Positions 43,987 to 52,075 of a stretch of DNA of 64,000 nt are shown piece after piece (the first letter of the stretch is position 1; the number at the start of each line of letters is the position of its first letter). Made by a program: the position numbers and the translations under genes. The stretch lies in contig NZ_BCZA01000002.1 of the NCBI RefSeq assembly GCF_001598475.1, forward strand, positions 372,001-436,000, given 5' to 3'. Below the pieces are notes generated by a model, which saw only the letters and a program-made list of their open reading frames with translations, did not search any database and was not told the origin of the DNA. Source of the stretch: Pantoea agglomerans NBRC 102470 (GTDB taxonomy: Bacteria > Pseudomonadota > Gammaproteobacteria > Enterobacterales > Enterobacteriaceae).

Positions 43987-44018
43987 AAAGCCCGCTCAGG
44001 CTTCCCTGAGCGGGCTTT
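43987..44018. terminator. Terminator downstream of yncE
   Basis: A 14-bp stem AAAGCCCGCTCAGG, loop CTTC and complement, with T and A tracts at either end. Its stem equals the tRNA-Asn terminator stem, but loop and flanks differ, so it is not a fourth attachment repeat. The rest of 43775-44072 holds no gene. Confidence 0.85.
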
Positions 44019-44072
44019 CACTTTGTTCGCATCGCTTCCCTGCCAATGCAGAGTGACGCTTTTAGCGCGTGA

Positions 44073-45161
44073 TTACGGCAGCGCGATACGGGCAATCTCG
44101 TCAGTGCCTTTGGTGGAGGAATCTTTGTTGAATTCCGCCTTAAGCGTGACATAGAGCGTATTGTTGTCCGGGCCAATCAGCAGGCTGTTTGGGTTCTTGT
44201 CAAACGACCAGCTGTTTTTCACCGCGTAGGTGGTGGCATCCAGTTGCAGCACTTTCTTCGATTCGCGCTGGCTGATGTAAAGCTCATTGCGTTTAGCGTT
44301 GAACTTGATGCCCATCGCATCGCCTTCGATACGCTTGATCACTTTGCCGGTGCGCTCATCAAAGATCAGCGCGGTTTTGCCTTTGGAGTCGTCAGTAACA
44401 AACAGGCGACCGGTAGCAGGATCTTCCGCCATGTTCAGGAACAGATACTCTTTGCCATCGCCTGCGGTCCAGCGCTTCTCGATTTTATGGCTACGTGGAT
44501 TAATCACCAGAATTTCACCCGAGCCGTTAGCCGCATAAATGCGCTCAGTCAGCGGGGAATAGATGATACCGGTGACCCATTTCCCGGCGTTTTTAATCTC
44601 GGTTTTCAGCTTAAAGGTTCGGGTATCTACGACGGAGATATAGCCCGGTTCGGCTACGCGACCGACATAGAGCTCGTTGCCGTGCCACAGGACTTCACGC
44701 GCACCCGCCGGATAGCCCTCTTTACTGATCTTGCCCGGGAACACCAGACGCTGCAGCACTTTGCCACTCTGGGCATCCACTTTGGAGATCGCGCCATCCA
44801 GTGAGTTGGTGGTGTAGAACACCTGACCGTTTTCATCGATAGCGGTACCGAAGTTTTTCATGTCGGTATGCGTTTCGCCTTTGGTCGTCAGCTTGGCCGG
44901 ATCGAGACGATAGATCATGCCGCCGTTCACATCCTTAAACGCCTGCGCGCTGGCGACAAACAACGCTTTTGACGTAGGGGAGTAAGCCATTTCGTACAGA
45001 CCATCACCCAGAGCGCGTTGTATCACTGCGGTATTAACCGGTTTTGGGGCTTCAGCGGCAGGCGCATCGGCTTTTTTAGCTGGTGCCTGACACGCTGTCA
45101 GGCTAAAGGCAGCGGCAACTGCCATGGCAACAGCGGCTTTGCGCGGGCTTAACGATTTCAT
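44073..45161 (-). CDS. yncE: YncE-like beta-propeller lipoprotein
   Basis: A 362-residue exported seven-bladed propeller, with repeated blades such as GDGLYEMAYSPTSKALFVAS, WVTGIIYSPLTERIYAANG and NPNSLLIGPDNNTLYVTL. The N-terminus has a signal ending SLTACQ, a lipobox, whereas E. coli YncE is a soluble periplasmic protein, so this copy may be a lipoprotein. E. coli yncE is iron-repressed and sits divergent from a TonB receptor gene (yncD); here it is divergent from fhuE across a Fur box, the same theme. Start ATG 45161 has GGAG upstream; longer frames enter the promoter. Exact role unknown. Confidence 0.85.
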   Translation of the reverse strand: MKSLSPRKAAVAMAVAAAFSLTACQAPAKKADAPAAEAPKPVNTAVIQRALGDGLYEMAYSPTSKALFVASAQAFKDVNGGMIYRLDPAKLTTKGETHTDMKNFGTAIDENGQVFYTTNSLDGAISKVDAQSGKVLQRLVFPGKISKEGYPAGAREVLWHGNELYVGRVAEPGYISVVDTRTFKLKTEIKNAGKWVTGIIYSPLTERIYAANGSGEILVINPRSHKIEKRWTAGDGKEYLFLNMAEDPATGRLFVTDDSKGKTALIFDERTGKVIKRIEGDAMGIKFNAKRNELYISQRESKKVLQLDATTYAVKNSWSFDKNPNSLLIGPDNNTLYVTLKAEFNKDSSTKGTDEIARIALP

Positions 45162-45431
45162 GCTGAACTCCGTCAGGAAATAAAGAATGAGAATCATACG
45201 CATTAACAGCCAGTAATCAAATGTCGACGCTGCTATCCAGACCTGTCCGGTCATTTTACCCGCGTTAAACCGCTTAACTGCCCCGTTAAATTCCACCTGA
45301 ATGCCCTTTTTCTGCTTTCAAATCTGATAAACACCAGCAACTAAAAGGCTTTAAATTTTCCTATCACATTGAATTATAAATAATTAACATAAAGTTACAC
45401 TTTCGATTGAATCCTTTGAAGAATATATAAA

Positions 45432-45450
45432 GCAAATGATTATCATTGGC
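45432..45450. promoter_or_regulatory. Fur box in the yncE-fhuE intergenic region
   Basis: GCAAATGATTATCATTGGC has the palindromic core AATGATTATCATT and matches most of the 19-bp Fur consensus. It lies about 107 bases before the fhuE start, next to a TATATAA stretch. Expected to repress fhuE, possibly yncE too, when iron is ample. The rest of 45162-45556 is AT-rich leader. Confidence 0.8.
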
Positions 45451-45556
45451 GTTCTCACAACTGGCTGAGCGTCTTTCTCCAGAAGATGAGTGGATAAAAA
45501 ATAACAACCAAAGACACAACGGTTTAACTCAATACCAATTTTTAATGGAAAATTTT

Positions 45557-47719
45557 ATGGCTCGTAGTGGCAGGGAATCAGGTTTCAGAAACAGCTTTAG
45601 CGTCTCATTACTGACACTGGCGATACACGCTCTCTTCCACCCCGCCCTGGCGGCGGCGGAGACATCGCAGGATATGGTGGTCAGCGCCACGACTGACGAA
45701 ACCAGTGACAGCGGTAAGCAGAATTACGCGGTGCAGACCACCCGTGCGGGCACCAAATTAATGCTGACACCGCGAGATGTGCCTCAGTCACTCAGCGTGG
45801 TGACGCAGCAGCGAATGCAGGATCAGGATCTGCAATCGGTTAATGATGTGCTGACCAACGCCACCGGTATCTCCACCAATCTTATCGACAGTGAACGCTC
45901 CGAGTACTATTCACGCGGCTTCAAAGTCAGCAACTTCACTTTCGATGGCATTCCGACCTCGGTTAACGATACATGGAATTACGGCGACGCGGCGTCCGAC
46001 ACGGCAATCTATGACCGTATTGAAATCGTGCGCGGTGCGACCGGCCTGATGACCGGAGCGGGCAGCCCTTCGGCCTCGATCAATATGGTGCGTAAACATG
46101 CTGACAGCAAAACCGCGACCGGCACGCTGAGTGCCAGCTATGGCAGCTGGAACAAGCAGCGCTACGTGGCGGATCTCTCTGCCCCGCTTAACAGCGATGG
46201 CAGCCTGCGCGGCCGCGTGGTGACCGGTTATACCGATCAGGAGAGCTGGCTGGATCGCTATCAAAAAACCAAAAAATTCATCTATGGCGTGATTGATGCG
46301 GACCTTACCGAGAAGACGACGCTGTCACTGGGCTACGACTATGAAGATGACAACACCGGCAATCCAACCTGGGGTGGCCTGCCGATGTTTTACAGTAATA
46401 ACGCCACGACACATTACGACCGCAGCCTGAATTCATCAGCTAACTGGGCGCGTTACAACACTAACTCGCGCAAAGTTTTTGCGGATATCGACCATAACTT
46501 CGATAACGGCTGGAATATTCATATCAACGGCACGCACGCCGAGAATACCTTCAGCGATAAGCTGCTCTATGTGATGGGCAATCCCGATCAGGAGAGCGGT
46601 GAAGGCACTACCGGTTATGGCAGTATGGATCGCGGCAAGCGTAAAATGGATTCAATCGATGGCTTTGCCAGCGGCCCGTTTGAACTGCTGGGTCGTCAGC
46701 ACCTGTTGATGGCCGGGGCAAGCTACAGCCGCCAGCATAATGCCGCCTACAGCCAGGATGGATTCAGCGATGCGGAGGCGGGTGAAATCACTGCCGCCGA
46801 TATGGGAATTTTCAATAATAGCTGGACCGGTAACGTTGCGGAGCCTGAATGGCAGGGCTGGTATCTCAACGATGATGACACTGTTCGTCAGAAATCAGTC
46901 TATAGCGCTGCACGTCTGTCGCTGGCCGATCCGCTATCGCTGATTATTGGCGCTCGCTATACCCAATGGAGCACCCATGGCAGCAGCGGAGAGATGACCA
47001 AAAATAACACCACGCCTTATGCAGGGCTTGTGTATGACATTAATGACACCTGGTCCGCCTATGGCAGCTACACCGCCATTTTCCTGCCGCAGACTTATCG
47101 CGATACTCACGGCAGTTACCTCTCACCGGTGACAGGTAAAAGTTACGAGACCGGTCTGAAATCCGCCTGGAACGATGGCCTGCTGACCGCCAGCGTAGCA
47201 ATTTTCCGCATCGAGCAGGATAACGTCGGACAGGCGATTGATGGCGTTTATCTGAGCGGCAATGAGCAGGCCTATGACGCCGCCAAAGGTGCAGTGAGTA
47301 AGGGTGCCGAGTTCGAGCTGAATGGCGCGCTGACCGATAATCTGCAGCTGACCTTTGGCGCAACCCGCTATGTGGCACGCGATAAAAGTGGCCGGTTCAA
47401 CAGCTATCAGCCGCAAACCTCATTCAAGCTTTTCACCCGTTATCAGTTAGCCGCGATCCCCGAGCTCTCCGTTGGGGGCGGAATTAACTGGCAGAACCGG
47501 GTGTTTAAAGATGTGACCAATGCCAGCGGCGACAGCGTTCGGGTTTATCAGGGCAGCTACCCGCTGGCCTCGTTGTTTGCCCGCTATCAGGTGAATAAGC
47601 AGGTTGCCGTACAGGCCAACGTCGATAATCTCTTTGACCGTGAATATTACAGCTATATGAACAGCTACGTTTACGGTGAGCCACGTAACGTGAATATCAG
47701 CGTGTCTTATCAGTTCTGA
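45557..47719 (+). CDS. fhuE: FhuE-like TonB-dependent siderophore receptor
   Basis: A 720-residue outer-membrane receptor very similar in plan to E. coli FhuE (coprogen/rhodotorulic acid). A signal ends at ALAAAE; the plug has PRDVPQSLSVVTQQRMQDQ, YYSRGFKVSNFTFDGIP and RGATGLMTGAGSPSASINMVRKHA; the barrel has SWLDRYQKTKKFIYGV, NPTWGGLP, TTPYAGLVYDIND, FRIEQDNVGQAIDG and FGATRYVA, and ends in SVSYQF with the terminal Phe of barrel proteins. I start at ATG 45557 with GGAA upstream; ATG 45545 is an alternative. It imports ferric hydroxamates using TonB. Fur box upstream. Confidence 0.9.
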   Translation: MARSGRESGFRNSFSVSLLTLAIHALFHPALAAAETSQDMVVSATTDETSDSGKQNYAVQTTRAGTKLMLTPRDVPQSLSVVTQQRMQDQDLQSVNDVLTNATGISTNLIDSERSEYYSRGFKVSNFTFDGIPTSVNDTWNYGDAASDTAIYDRIEIVRGATGLMTGAGSPSASINMVRKHADSKTATGTLSASYGSWNKQRYVADLSAPLNSDGSLRGRVVTGYTDQESWLDRYQKTKKFIYGVIDADLTEKTTLSLGYDYEDDNTGNPTWGGLPMFYSNNATTHYDRSLNSSANWARYNTNSRKVFADIDHNFDNGWNIHINGTHAENTFSDKLLYVMGNPDQESGEGTTGYGSMDRGKRKMDSIDGFASGPFELLGRQHLLMAGASYSRQHNAAYSQDGFSDAEAGEITAADMGIFNNSWTGNVAEPEWQGWYLNDDDTVRQKSVYSAARLSLADPLSLIIGARYTQWSTHGSSGEMTKNNTTPYAGLVYDINDTWSAYGSYTAIFLPQTYRDTHGSYLSPVTGKSYETGLKSAWNDGLLTASVAIFRIEQDNVGQAIDGVYLSGNEQAYDAAKGAVSKGAEFELNGALTDNLQLTFGATRYVARDKSGRFNSYQPQTSFKLFTRYQLAAIPELSVGGGINWQNRVFKDVTNASGDSVRVYQGSYPLASLFARYQVNKQVAVQANVDNLFDREYYSYMNSYVYGEPRNVNISVSYQF

Positions 47720-47737
47720 TAATGGTGAGCTGAGAGG

Positions 47738-47767
47738 CCAGACAGCCCGCGATTGCGGGCTGTCTGG
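47738..47767. terminator. Hairpin after fhuE
   Basis: A perfect 13-bp stem, CCAGACAGCCCGC with its complement and a GATT loop, 18 bases past the fhuE stop. No T tract follows, so it may stabilise the mRNA or stop transcription from both convergent genes. Confidence 0.65.
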
Positions 47768-47795
47768 TGGGCTGATTTAACGGGCATGATGCGTG

Positions 47796-48197
47796 TCAGG
47801 GCTGTCCTTCCATATTCCAGCGCGCTGATCCCATCACATCGAAAACATGCTGGTCGGTGAAAGCCGGAAATCTGGCGCGTTTTGCCGCCACTTTGAGCGC
47901 GTTGCAATAATCTTTATCGCCCCCTTTGATAATAAAATTATCCAGGGTGCCATCAATTTTGAAATCCAGATGGGCATTACAGCGTTTCCCCTTCCAGGCG
48001 TGCGGCTCTGATAGTGCAGCATCCAGCGCTTTTTTTATGCCAGATGCCTGCTGACCATAGATATCGTTGTCCCCGACTTTTCCTGAACGGTTATAGCTGC
48101 AGGTTTCGAGTGCGCTTTTTTTAATGCATTCGTGTGGAGTGAGAGGCGCACAACCGGCTAACAGGGCACAGCAGAAAATGGGAATGATCTTTTTCAT
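47796..48197 (-). CDS. Lipoprotein with a TolA C-terminal-like domain
   Basis: A 133-residue lipoprotein (lipobox LLAGCA, Cys16). The mature part resembles domain III of TolA: YGQQASGIKKALDAAL, WKGKRCNAHLDFKIDGTLDNFIIKGGDKDYCNALKVAAKRARFP, then HVFDVMGSARWN, with two cysteines in the TolA positions. TolA itself anchors in the inner membrane and has a long helix; this protein is only the C-terminal domain on a lipid anchor. TolA-III is the docking site of colicins and filamentous phages, so a decoy or Tol-system accessory role is conceivable. Convergent with fhuE. Confidence 0.75.
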   Translation of the reverse strand: MKKIIPIFCCALLAGCAPLTPHECIKKSALETCSYNRSGKVGDNDIYGQQASGIKKALDAALSEPHAWKGKRCNAHLDFKIDGTLDNFIIKGGDKDYCNALKVAAKRARFPAFTDQHVFDVMGSARWNMEGQP

Positions 48198-48295
48198 GGA
48201 TAAGTCCTTTTAGGTGAAAAGGGAACGGCGTCCTGCTCCCTGGTTATTCTGATATCAGGCTAAGCTAAACCCCTGCAAAGTGAATCAACACAGGG

Positions 48296-48577
48296 TTATT
48301 TTCCCGTTTTTTTTCGCCAGAAGAGAGAGAAAGCAATCGCTGTTAATACGCCAATCAGGGGCATCGTGGCCGCGCCCGCCAGAAAGTTGTGCTGGTCGAT
48401 GCGTTTGTCCCTGCGGATATCCGCGAAGCGTGCGAGTGCCTGTTTTTCATCTGAGGCACGAACTTCCTCGAACTGTTTTTTATAACCCTGCTCTGTCAGA
48501 TCGAAAGCTCGTGTTACGTCCGATCTTTCAAGTGCAACAGTGTATTTGCCTTTGGTATAGAACCTGTATTCTGACAT
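48296..48577 (-). CDS. Small membrane-tail protein, unknown
   Basis: A 93-residue protein: a charged, probably helical N-terminal part (SDVTRAFDLTEQGYKKQFEEVRASDEKQALARFADIRRDKRIDQHNF) then one hydrophobic segment LAGAATMPLIGVLTAIAFSLFW and a basic tail RKKTGK, i.e. a tail-anchored topology. No family recognised. It has its own start without a strong ribosome site and lies alone between the TolA-like gene and the monooxygenase. Moderately likely to be real. Confidence 0.55.
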   Translation of the reverse strand: MSEYRFYTKGKYTVALERSDVTRAFDLTEQGYKKQFEEVRASDEKQALARFADIRRDKRIDQHNFLAGAATMPLIGVLTAIAFSLFWRKKTGK

Positions 48578-48762
48578 TCAGCGATCTCACATCCCAGAGG
48601 ATAGATTTGCACTATATCGGGTATGAATGGGTTTGCAGAACGCTTTTGGAAAATAGTGCGGCACAATACAGTCTCCAGCCTCCCTGCTGAGTTAACCGCA
48701 TATCCTTTTCCAGCAAACTGCATGCAGTATTGCGGTAATATTTCCCGTGATGACCGTGGCTG

Positions 48763-50076
48763 TTAACTCTCTTCGGTTATCACTTTAAGCCCCAGATTCT
48801 CCCGCAGCGTGGCAAACTCATACTCATCGCGAAACAGTCCGCGACGTCGCAGTTCCGGGATCACCAGCTCCACAAACAGATCCAGCTGTTCCGGCATAAT
48901 GGCTGGCATGATGTTAAAGCCGTCCGCGCCGCCCTGCTCCAGCCACTGCTGGAAGTCGTCGGCGATATCTTCAGCGGTACCGACAATCACGCGGTGTCCG
49001 CGTGAACCGGCGGCGACGGCGGCCAGCTCACGCAGCGTCAGATTCTCGCGCTTTGCCATATCGGTCATCAGCTTAACGCGGCTCTGATTACCTTCGCCCA
49101 GCGGAACCTCCGGTACCGGGCCATCCAGTGGATATTGGCTGAGATCCATACTGAACCGCAGTGAGAGCTGACGAAGCCCGTTCTCAATATCCACCAGCGT
49201 ATTCAGCTTTTTCCACAGCGCCTTCGCCTCCTCACGCGTGCGGCCAATAATCGGCATGACACCGGGCATGATCACGACATGATCCGGGTTACGCCCGGCG
49301 GCAATGACCTGCTCCTTTTGAGTGCGATAGAACGCTTGCGCTTCCTCCAGACTGGCGGAGGCGGTAAAGATCACTTCCGCTGTCTCAGCCGCCAGCTTCT
49401 GACCATCAGCAGAAGAACCTGCTTCGATAATCACCGGACGTCCCTGTGGCGAACGCGTGATGTTCAGGGGGCCTTGTACCTGAAAATGCTCGCCCTGATG
49501 GTTGATCGGTTTGATCTTCTCATCAACAAAATAGTCCCCGGTCGCTTTGTCGGGCTGTACTGCCCCCGCTTCCCAACCCCGCCACAATTTGTCTGCCACC
49601 TCAAGGAACTCCCGCGCACGGGCATAGCGGGAAGCGTGGTCGGGCATATCGCTGCGGCTGAAGTTACGTGCAACGTCAGTGGAAAACGAGGTCACGACGT
49701 TCCACGCGGCCCGGCCACGGCTGATGTGATCCAGTGACGAGAAACTGCGCGCCAGCGTAAAGGGATCGCTGAAGGTGGTAGAGGCGGTTGCGGCCAGGCC
49801 AATACGTCTGGTGTTGACCGCCAGCGCCGCCAGCATCGTCAGCGGTTCAAGGCGTGCCATGGTCGACGGCAGACGATACATGCTGGTTGCCAGTGCATCA
49901 CCCACAAAGAACAGGTCGAACTTACCCACTTCGGCTTTTTTAGCCAGCGTGATCAGCCAGTCGATGTCAGTGGGATCGCCCAGCTGTTCCGTCAGACGCC
50001 AGCCGCTCACGTGCTGACCCACCGGTTGAACAAACAGGCCGAGCCGCAGGCGACGTGATGGAGTGAAATGATTCAT
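48763..50076 (-). CDS. Flavin-dependent monooxygenase (NtaA/SnaA/DszA/YxeK family)
   Basis: A 437-residue luciferase-like monooxygenase using reduced flavin and O2. Family signs: LRLGLFVQPVGQHVSGWR, AEVGKFDLFFVGDA near 50, the SSLDHISRGRAAWNVVTS segment near 115, and RPVIIEAGSSADGQKLAAETAEVIFTA. Members cleave C-N or C-S bonds (nitrilotriacetate, sulfonates, dibenzothiophene sulfone). B. subtilis YxeK, which opens N-acetyl-S-(2-succino)cysteine, is in this family, and the surrounding gene set here (GNAT, M20 remnant, MmgE/PrpD, amino-acid ABC) is the yxe set. The precise substrate is inference. Confidence 0.85.
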   Translation of the reverse strand: MNHFTPSRRLRLGLFVQPVGQHVSGWRLTEQLGDPTDIDWLITLAKKAEVGKFDLFFVGDALATSMYRLPSTMARLEPLTMLAALAVNTRRIGLAATASTTFSDPFTLARSFSSLDHISRGRAAWNVVTSFSTDVARNFSRSDMPDHASRYARAREFLEVADKLWRGWEAGAVQPDKATGDYFVDEKIKPINHQGEHFQVQGPLNITRSPQGRPVIIEAGSSADGQKLAAETAEVIFTASASLEEAQAFYRTQKEQVIAAGRNPDHVVIMPGVMPIIGRTREEAKALWKKLNTLVDIENGLRQLSLRFSMDLSQYPLDGPVPEVPLGEGNQSRVKLMTDMAKRENLTLRELAAVAAGSRGHRVIVGTAEDIADDFQQWLEQGGADGFNIMPAIMPEQLDLFVELVIPELRRRGLFRDEYEFATLRENLGLKVITEES

Positions 50077-50102
50077 GAACGATTCCTGGTCTGTAAGGTG
50101 AA

Positions 50103-50122
50103 AAGGCGCGCCGCAGCGCGCG
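50103..50122 (-). terminator. GC-rich hairpin after the alcohol dehydrogenase gene
   Basis: A GCGCGCGC / GCGCGC stem on the minus strand followed by CTTTTC, directly past the dehydrogenase stop. A likely terminator or attenuator before the monooxygenase gene. Confidence 0.55.
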
Positions 50123-50123
50123 C

Positions 50124-51194
50124 TTAAAAAAGGGTGTCCGTCGCCAGCAGCGCCTGTTCCAGCGCGCGGGCGGAGACGCTAAACGGCAGCCGTTCTGCGC
50201 AGGCCTGGGGGAATTTAATCTGCTGCGCGATGTTGCGCAGCGCGCTATGGCGATCGCCGCGTAACACCGGCAGCTTCAGCGGCATATCGTAGTGTCGCAG
50301 CAGCGCAAGGAGTTCCGCATCCGCGACGCCGTCATGTTCCATCAGCGACTGCACCAGCAGGCTGAAGCCGACTTTCTCACCGTGCAGCCAGTGATGCAGC
50401 TCCGGCAGGTGCGTCAGTCGATTGTGAATGGCGTGCGCAAAGCCCGGCGTCGGCAGCAGGTCGCGCACACTGTTCGCCAGTCCGGCGAGCACGATAGTGG
50501 CATCAATGACTCTGACCAGTTCAGGCGTGACCCGCTGCTGCTGGCAGGCCAGGATCGCGGCGTCTCCCTGCTGCCGGAAAGTGTCAAGCGCCTGCCGCGC
50601 GGTCATCACCTTAAGATCCAAAGCCAGATCATCAGGGTTGTGCTGCTGGTAAGGCCGGAATTCATAATATTTGGCCAGCGCATCCACAATACCCGCTTTC
50701 AGGTAGCGCACGTCGCTCCGGGCGATTACTTCACTGTCCACCAGCACCAGCTCCGGCATTTTCCCCAGCGGCTGGCTGTGCAGATGGCCGCCTTGCTCGT
50801 TATAGATGATGGCAATCGGTGACCAGGCCGCGCAGGTTGCCGCCTGGGTCGCAAAGTTAACCAGTGTGACCGCCGGCAACTGGCTGGCAGCGGCTTTAGC
50901 CGCATCCAGCACGCGTCCGCCCCCAATCGCCAGCAGCAGTTCTGCGCCCTGCTGTTCGGTATGGTGTTTTAAGCTGGCGATGGCCTGATCGGTACATTCG
51001 CCCTCTAAATAGTCGAGCTGCCAGCGGATGCCATTCTCTTCAAGACTCTGGCTTAATTCCGGATTAACCGCCTGCCACGCCTGAGGAGAGGTAAAAATAC
51101 GAATATGGGTGGCATAGGGTTTAATAAACTGACCGGCGCGGATGCGCAGGCCCGCCTCATGCGCATAGGCTCGCGGAGATGTAATGGCTAACAC
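50124..51194 (-). CDS. Iron-containing alcohol dehydrogenase-family protein (YbdH/GldA-like)
   Basis: A 356-residue protein of the glycerol dehydrogenase/Fe-ADH superfamily. It has the NAD loop AIGGGRVLDAAKAAA near 90-104, the metal region KAGIVDALAKYYE near 168-180 (Asp), and His ligands in TPGFAHAIHNRLTHL and WLHGEKVGFSLL. The pattern is that of E. coli YbdH (HcxA), which reduces 2-oxoacids. It could reduce the oxoacid made by the monooxygenase. Divergent from the GNAT gene across 252 AT-rich bases that must hold both promoters. Confidence 0.82.
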   Translation of the reverse strand: MLAITSPRAYAHEAGLRIRAGQFIKPYATHIRIFTSPQAWQAVNPELSQSLEENGIRWQLDYLEGECTDQAIASLKHHTEQQGAELLLAIGGGRVLDAAKAAASQLPAVTLVNFATQAATCAAWSPIAIIYNEQGGHLHSQPLGKMPELVLVDSEVIARSDVRYLKAGIVDALAKYYEFRPYQQHNPDDLALDLKVMTARQALDTFRQQGDAAILACQQQRVTPELVRVIDATIVLAGLANSVRDLLPTPGFAHAIHNRLTHLPELHHWLHGEKVGFSLLVQSLMEHDGVADAELLALLRHYDMPLKLPVLRGDRHSALRNIAQQIKFPQACAERLPFSVSARALEQALLATDTLF

Positions 51195-51446
51195 AGCAGC
51201 ATCCTGATTATATAAAATAGAAAAAGACTTTTATTACAGTGAGTTAATAGCGTTTCATGGAATTTAATTTCTTTTCTGAATACTACGACAAATAACAATT
51301 TAAGCAATCAAAAACCGGCCATTTCATATTCACAAATCCGCATTAGGTTAGTTATTTTTCACACATAGCGACCCGGCTTTTACTGTTAATCTCTCATTCT
51401 GGCTGAATGAATTAACTGCCTGCCTGGCAGTTTTCCGGGAAATATT

Positions 51447-51992
51447 ATGCAACTCGATTTTCGTCAGGTCAGAGAAGATGAGGTAGATGTTTATCTGGCG
51501 CTGATGCATGCCGCCTATGCACCCGTTAAAGCACTGGGCATTAAATTTGATGCCGCCACGGCTGACCGCGCTACAGCATTACGCCATCTGCAGAATCATG
51601 GCGTGTATGCGCTCTACATGCGTGACCAGATGGTTTCATCAGTGACCGTTCGCTATCCCTGGGGGCCGCTGCCCGGCCCGTTTGGGCTGCCGCATATCGG
51701 CTGGTTTGGCGCGCATCCCGACTATCCCGGCCACCATTTTGGTCGCCAGGTTCAGGATCGGTTAGAGCAGGAAATCCTGATCGATCAGTTGCATGCCCCA
51801 GCGGTCTCGCTGGGCACCGCCACCCATCACCCCTGGCTGAAAGAGATGTATCTGAAACGTGGCTTCCAGCCGATGCATACCCGCGATCTCGGTAAAGGTC
51901 ACATCACCCTCTATATGAAAAAAGTACTGGACCCGGCGGCACATGATGCCTGGCTGAGCCGCCAGACAGCAGCAGAAGGAAACCCGCTATGA
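51447..51992 (+). CDS. GNAT N-acetyltransferase (YxeL-like by context)
   Basis: A 181-residue GNAT protein: an N-terminal VREDEVDVYLALMHAAYAPVKALG, the acetyl-CoA region HPDYPGHHFGRQVQDRLEQE near 90-110 (loop less canonical), and GTATHHPWLKEMYLKRGFQPM. In the yxe pathway an acetyltransferase N-acetylates S-(2-succino)cysteine before oxidation; position beside the monooxygenase and MmgE/PrpD genes suggests the same job. Its stop overlaps the start of the 28-codon M20 remnant. Confidence 0.75.
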   Translation: MQLDFRQVREDEVDVYLALMHAAYAPVKALGIKFDAATADRATALRHLQNHGVYALYMRDQMVSSVTVRYPWGPLPGPFGLPHIGWFGAHPDYPGHHFGRQVQDRLEQEILIDQLHAPAVSLGTATHHPWLKEMYLKRGFQPMHTRDLGKGHITLYMKKVLDPAAHDAWLSRQTAAEGNPL

Positions 51993-52075
51993 GCAGCGAT
52001 AATCCCGCATCACTGGGCGAACAGCCGATCGCGTTTCGCCACGAACTGCACCGTTTTCCGGAGCGACCGCAATGA
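51989..52075 (+). pseudogene. 28-codon remnant of an M20 amidohydrolase
   Basis: A short frame, ATG overlapping the GNAT stop and TGA overlapping the next ATG, encodes SLGEQPIAFRHELHRFPE, the unmistakable start of M20 peptidases (normally xLRxELHxxPE), and ends four residues later. The rest of the roughly 380-residue enzyme is missing, as if an internal deletion joined its first 25 codons to its last few. The overlapping stop-starts on both sides show it was a full operon member between GNAT and MmgE/PrpD. In the yxe pathway the M20 enzyme (YxeP) deacetylates N-acetylcysteine. Confidence 0.75.

Noticed and set aside
43987..44018. Fourth attachment repeat
   Set aside because: Only the terminator stem matches; the loop differs and the tRNA 3' end is missing.
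51989..52075. Regulatory leader peptide for the MmgE/PrpD gene
   Set aside because: The peptide reproduces the M20 N-terminal motif and lacks runs of a regulatory amino acid or an attenuator hairpin.
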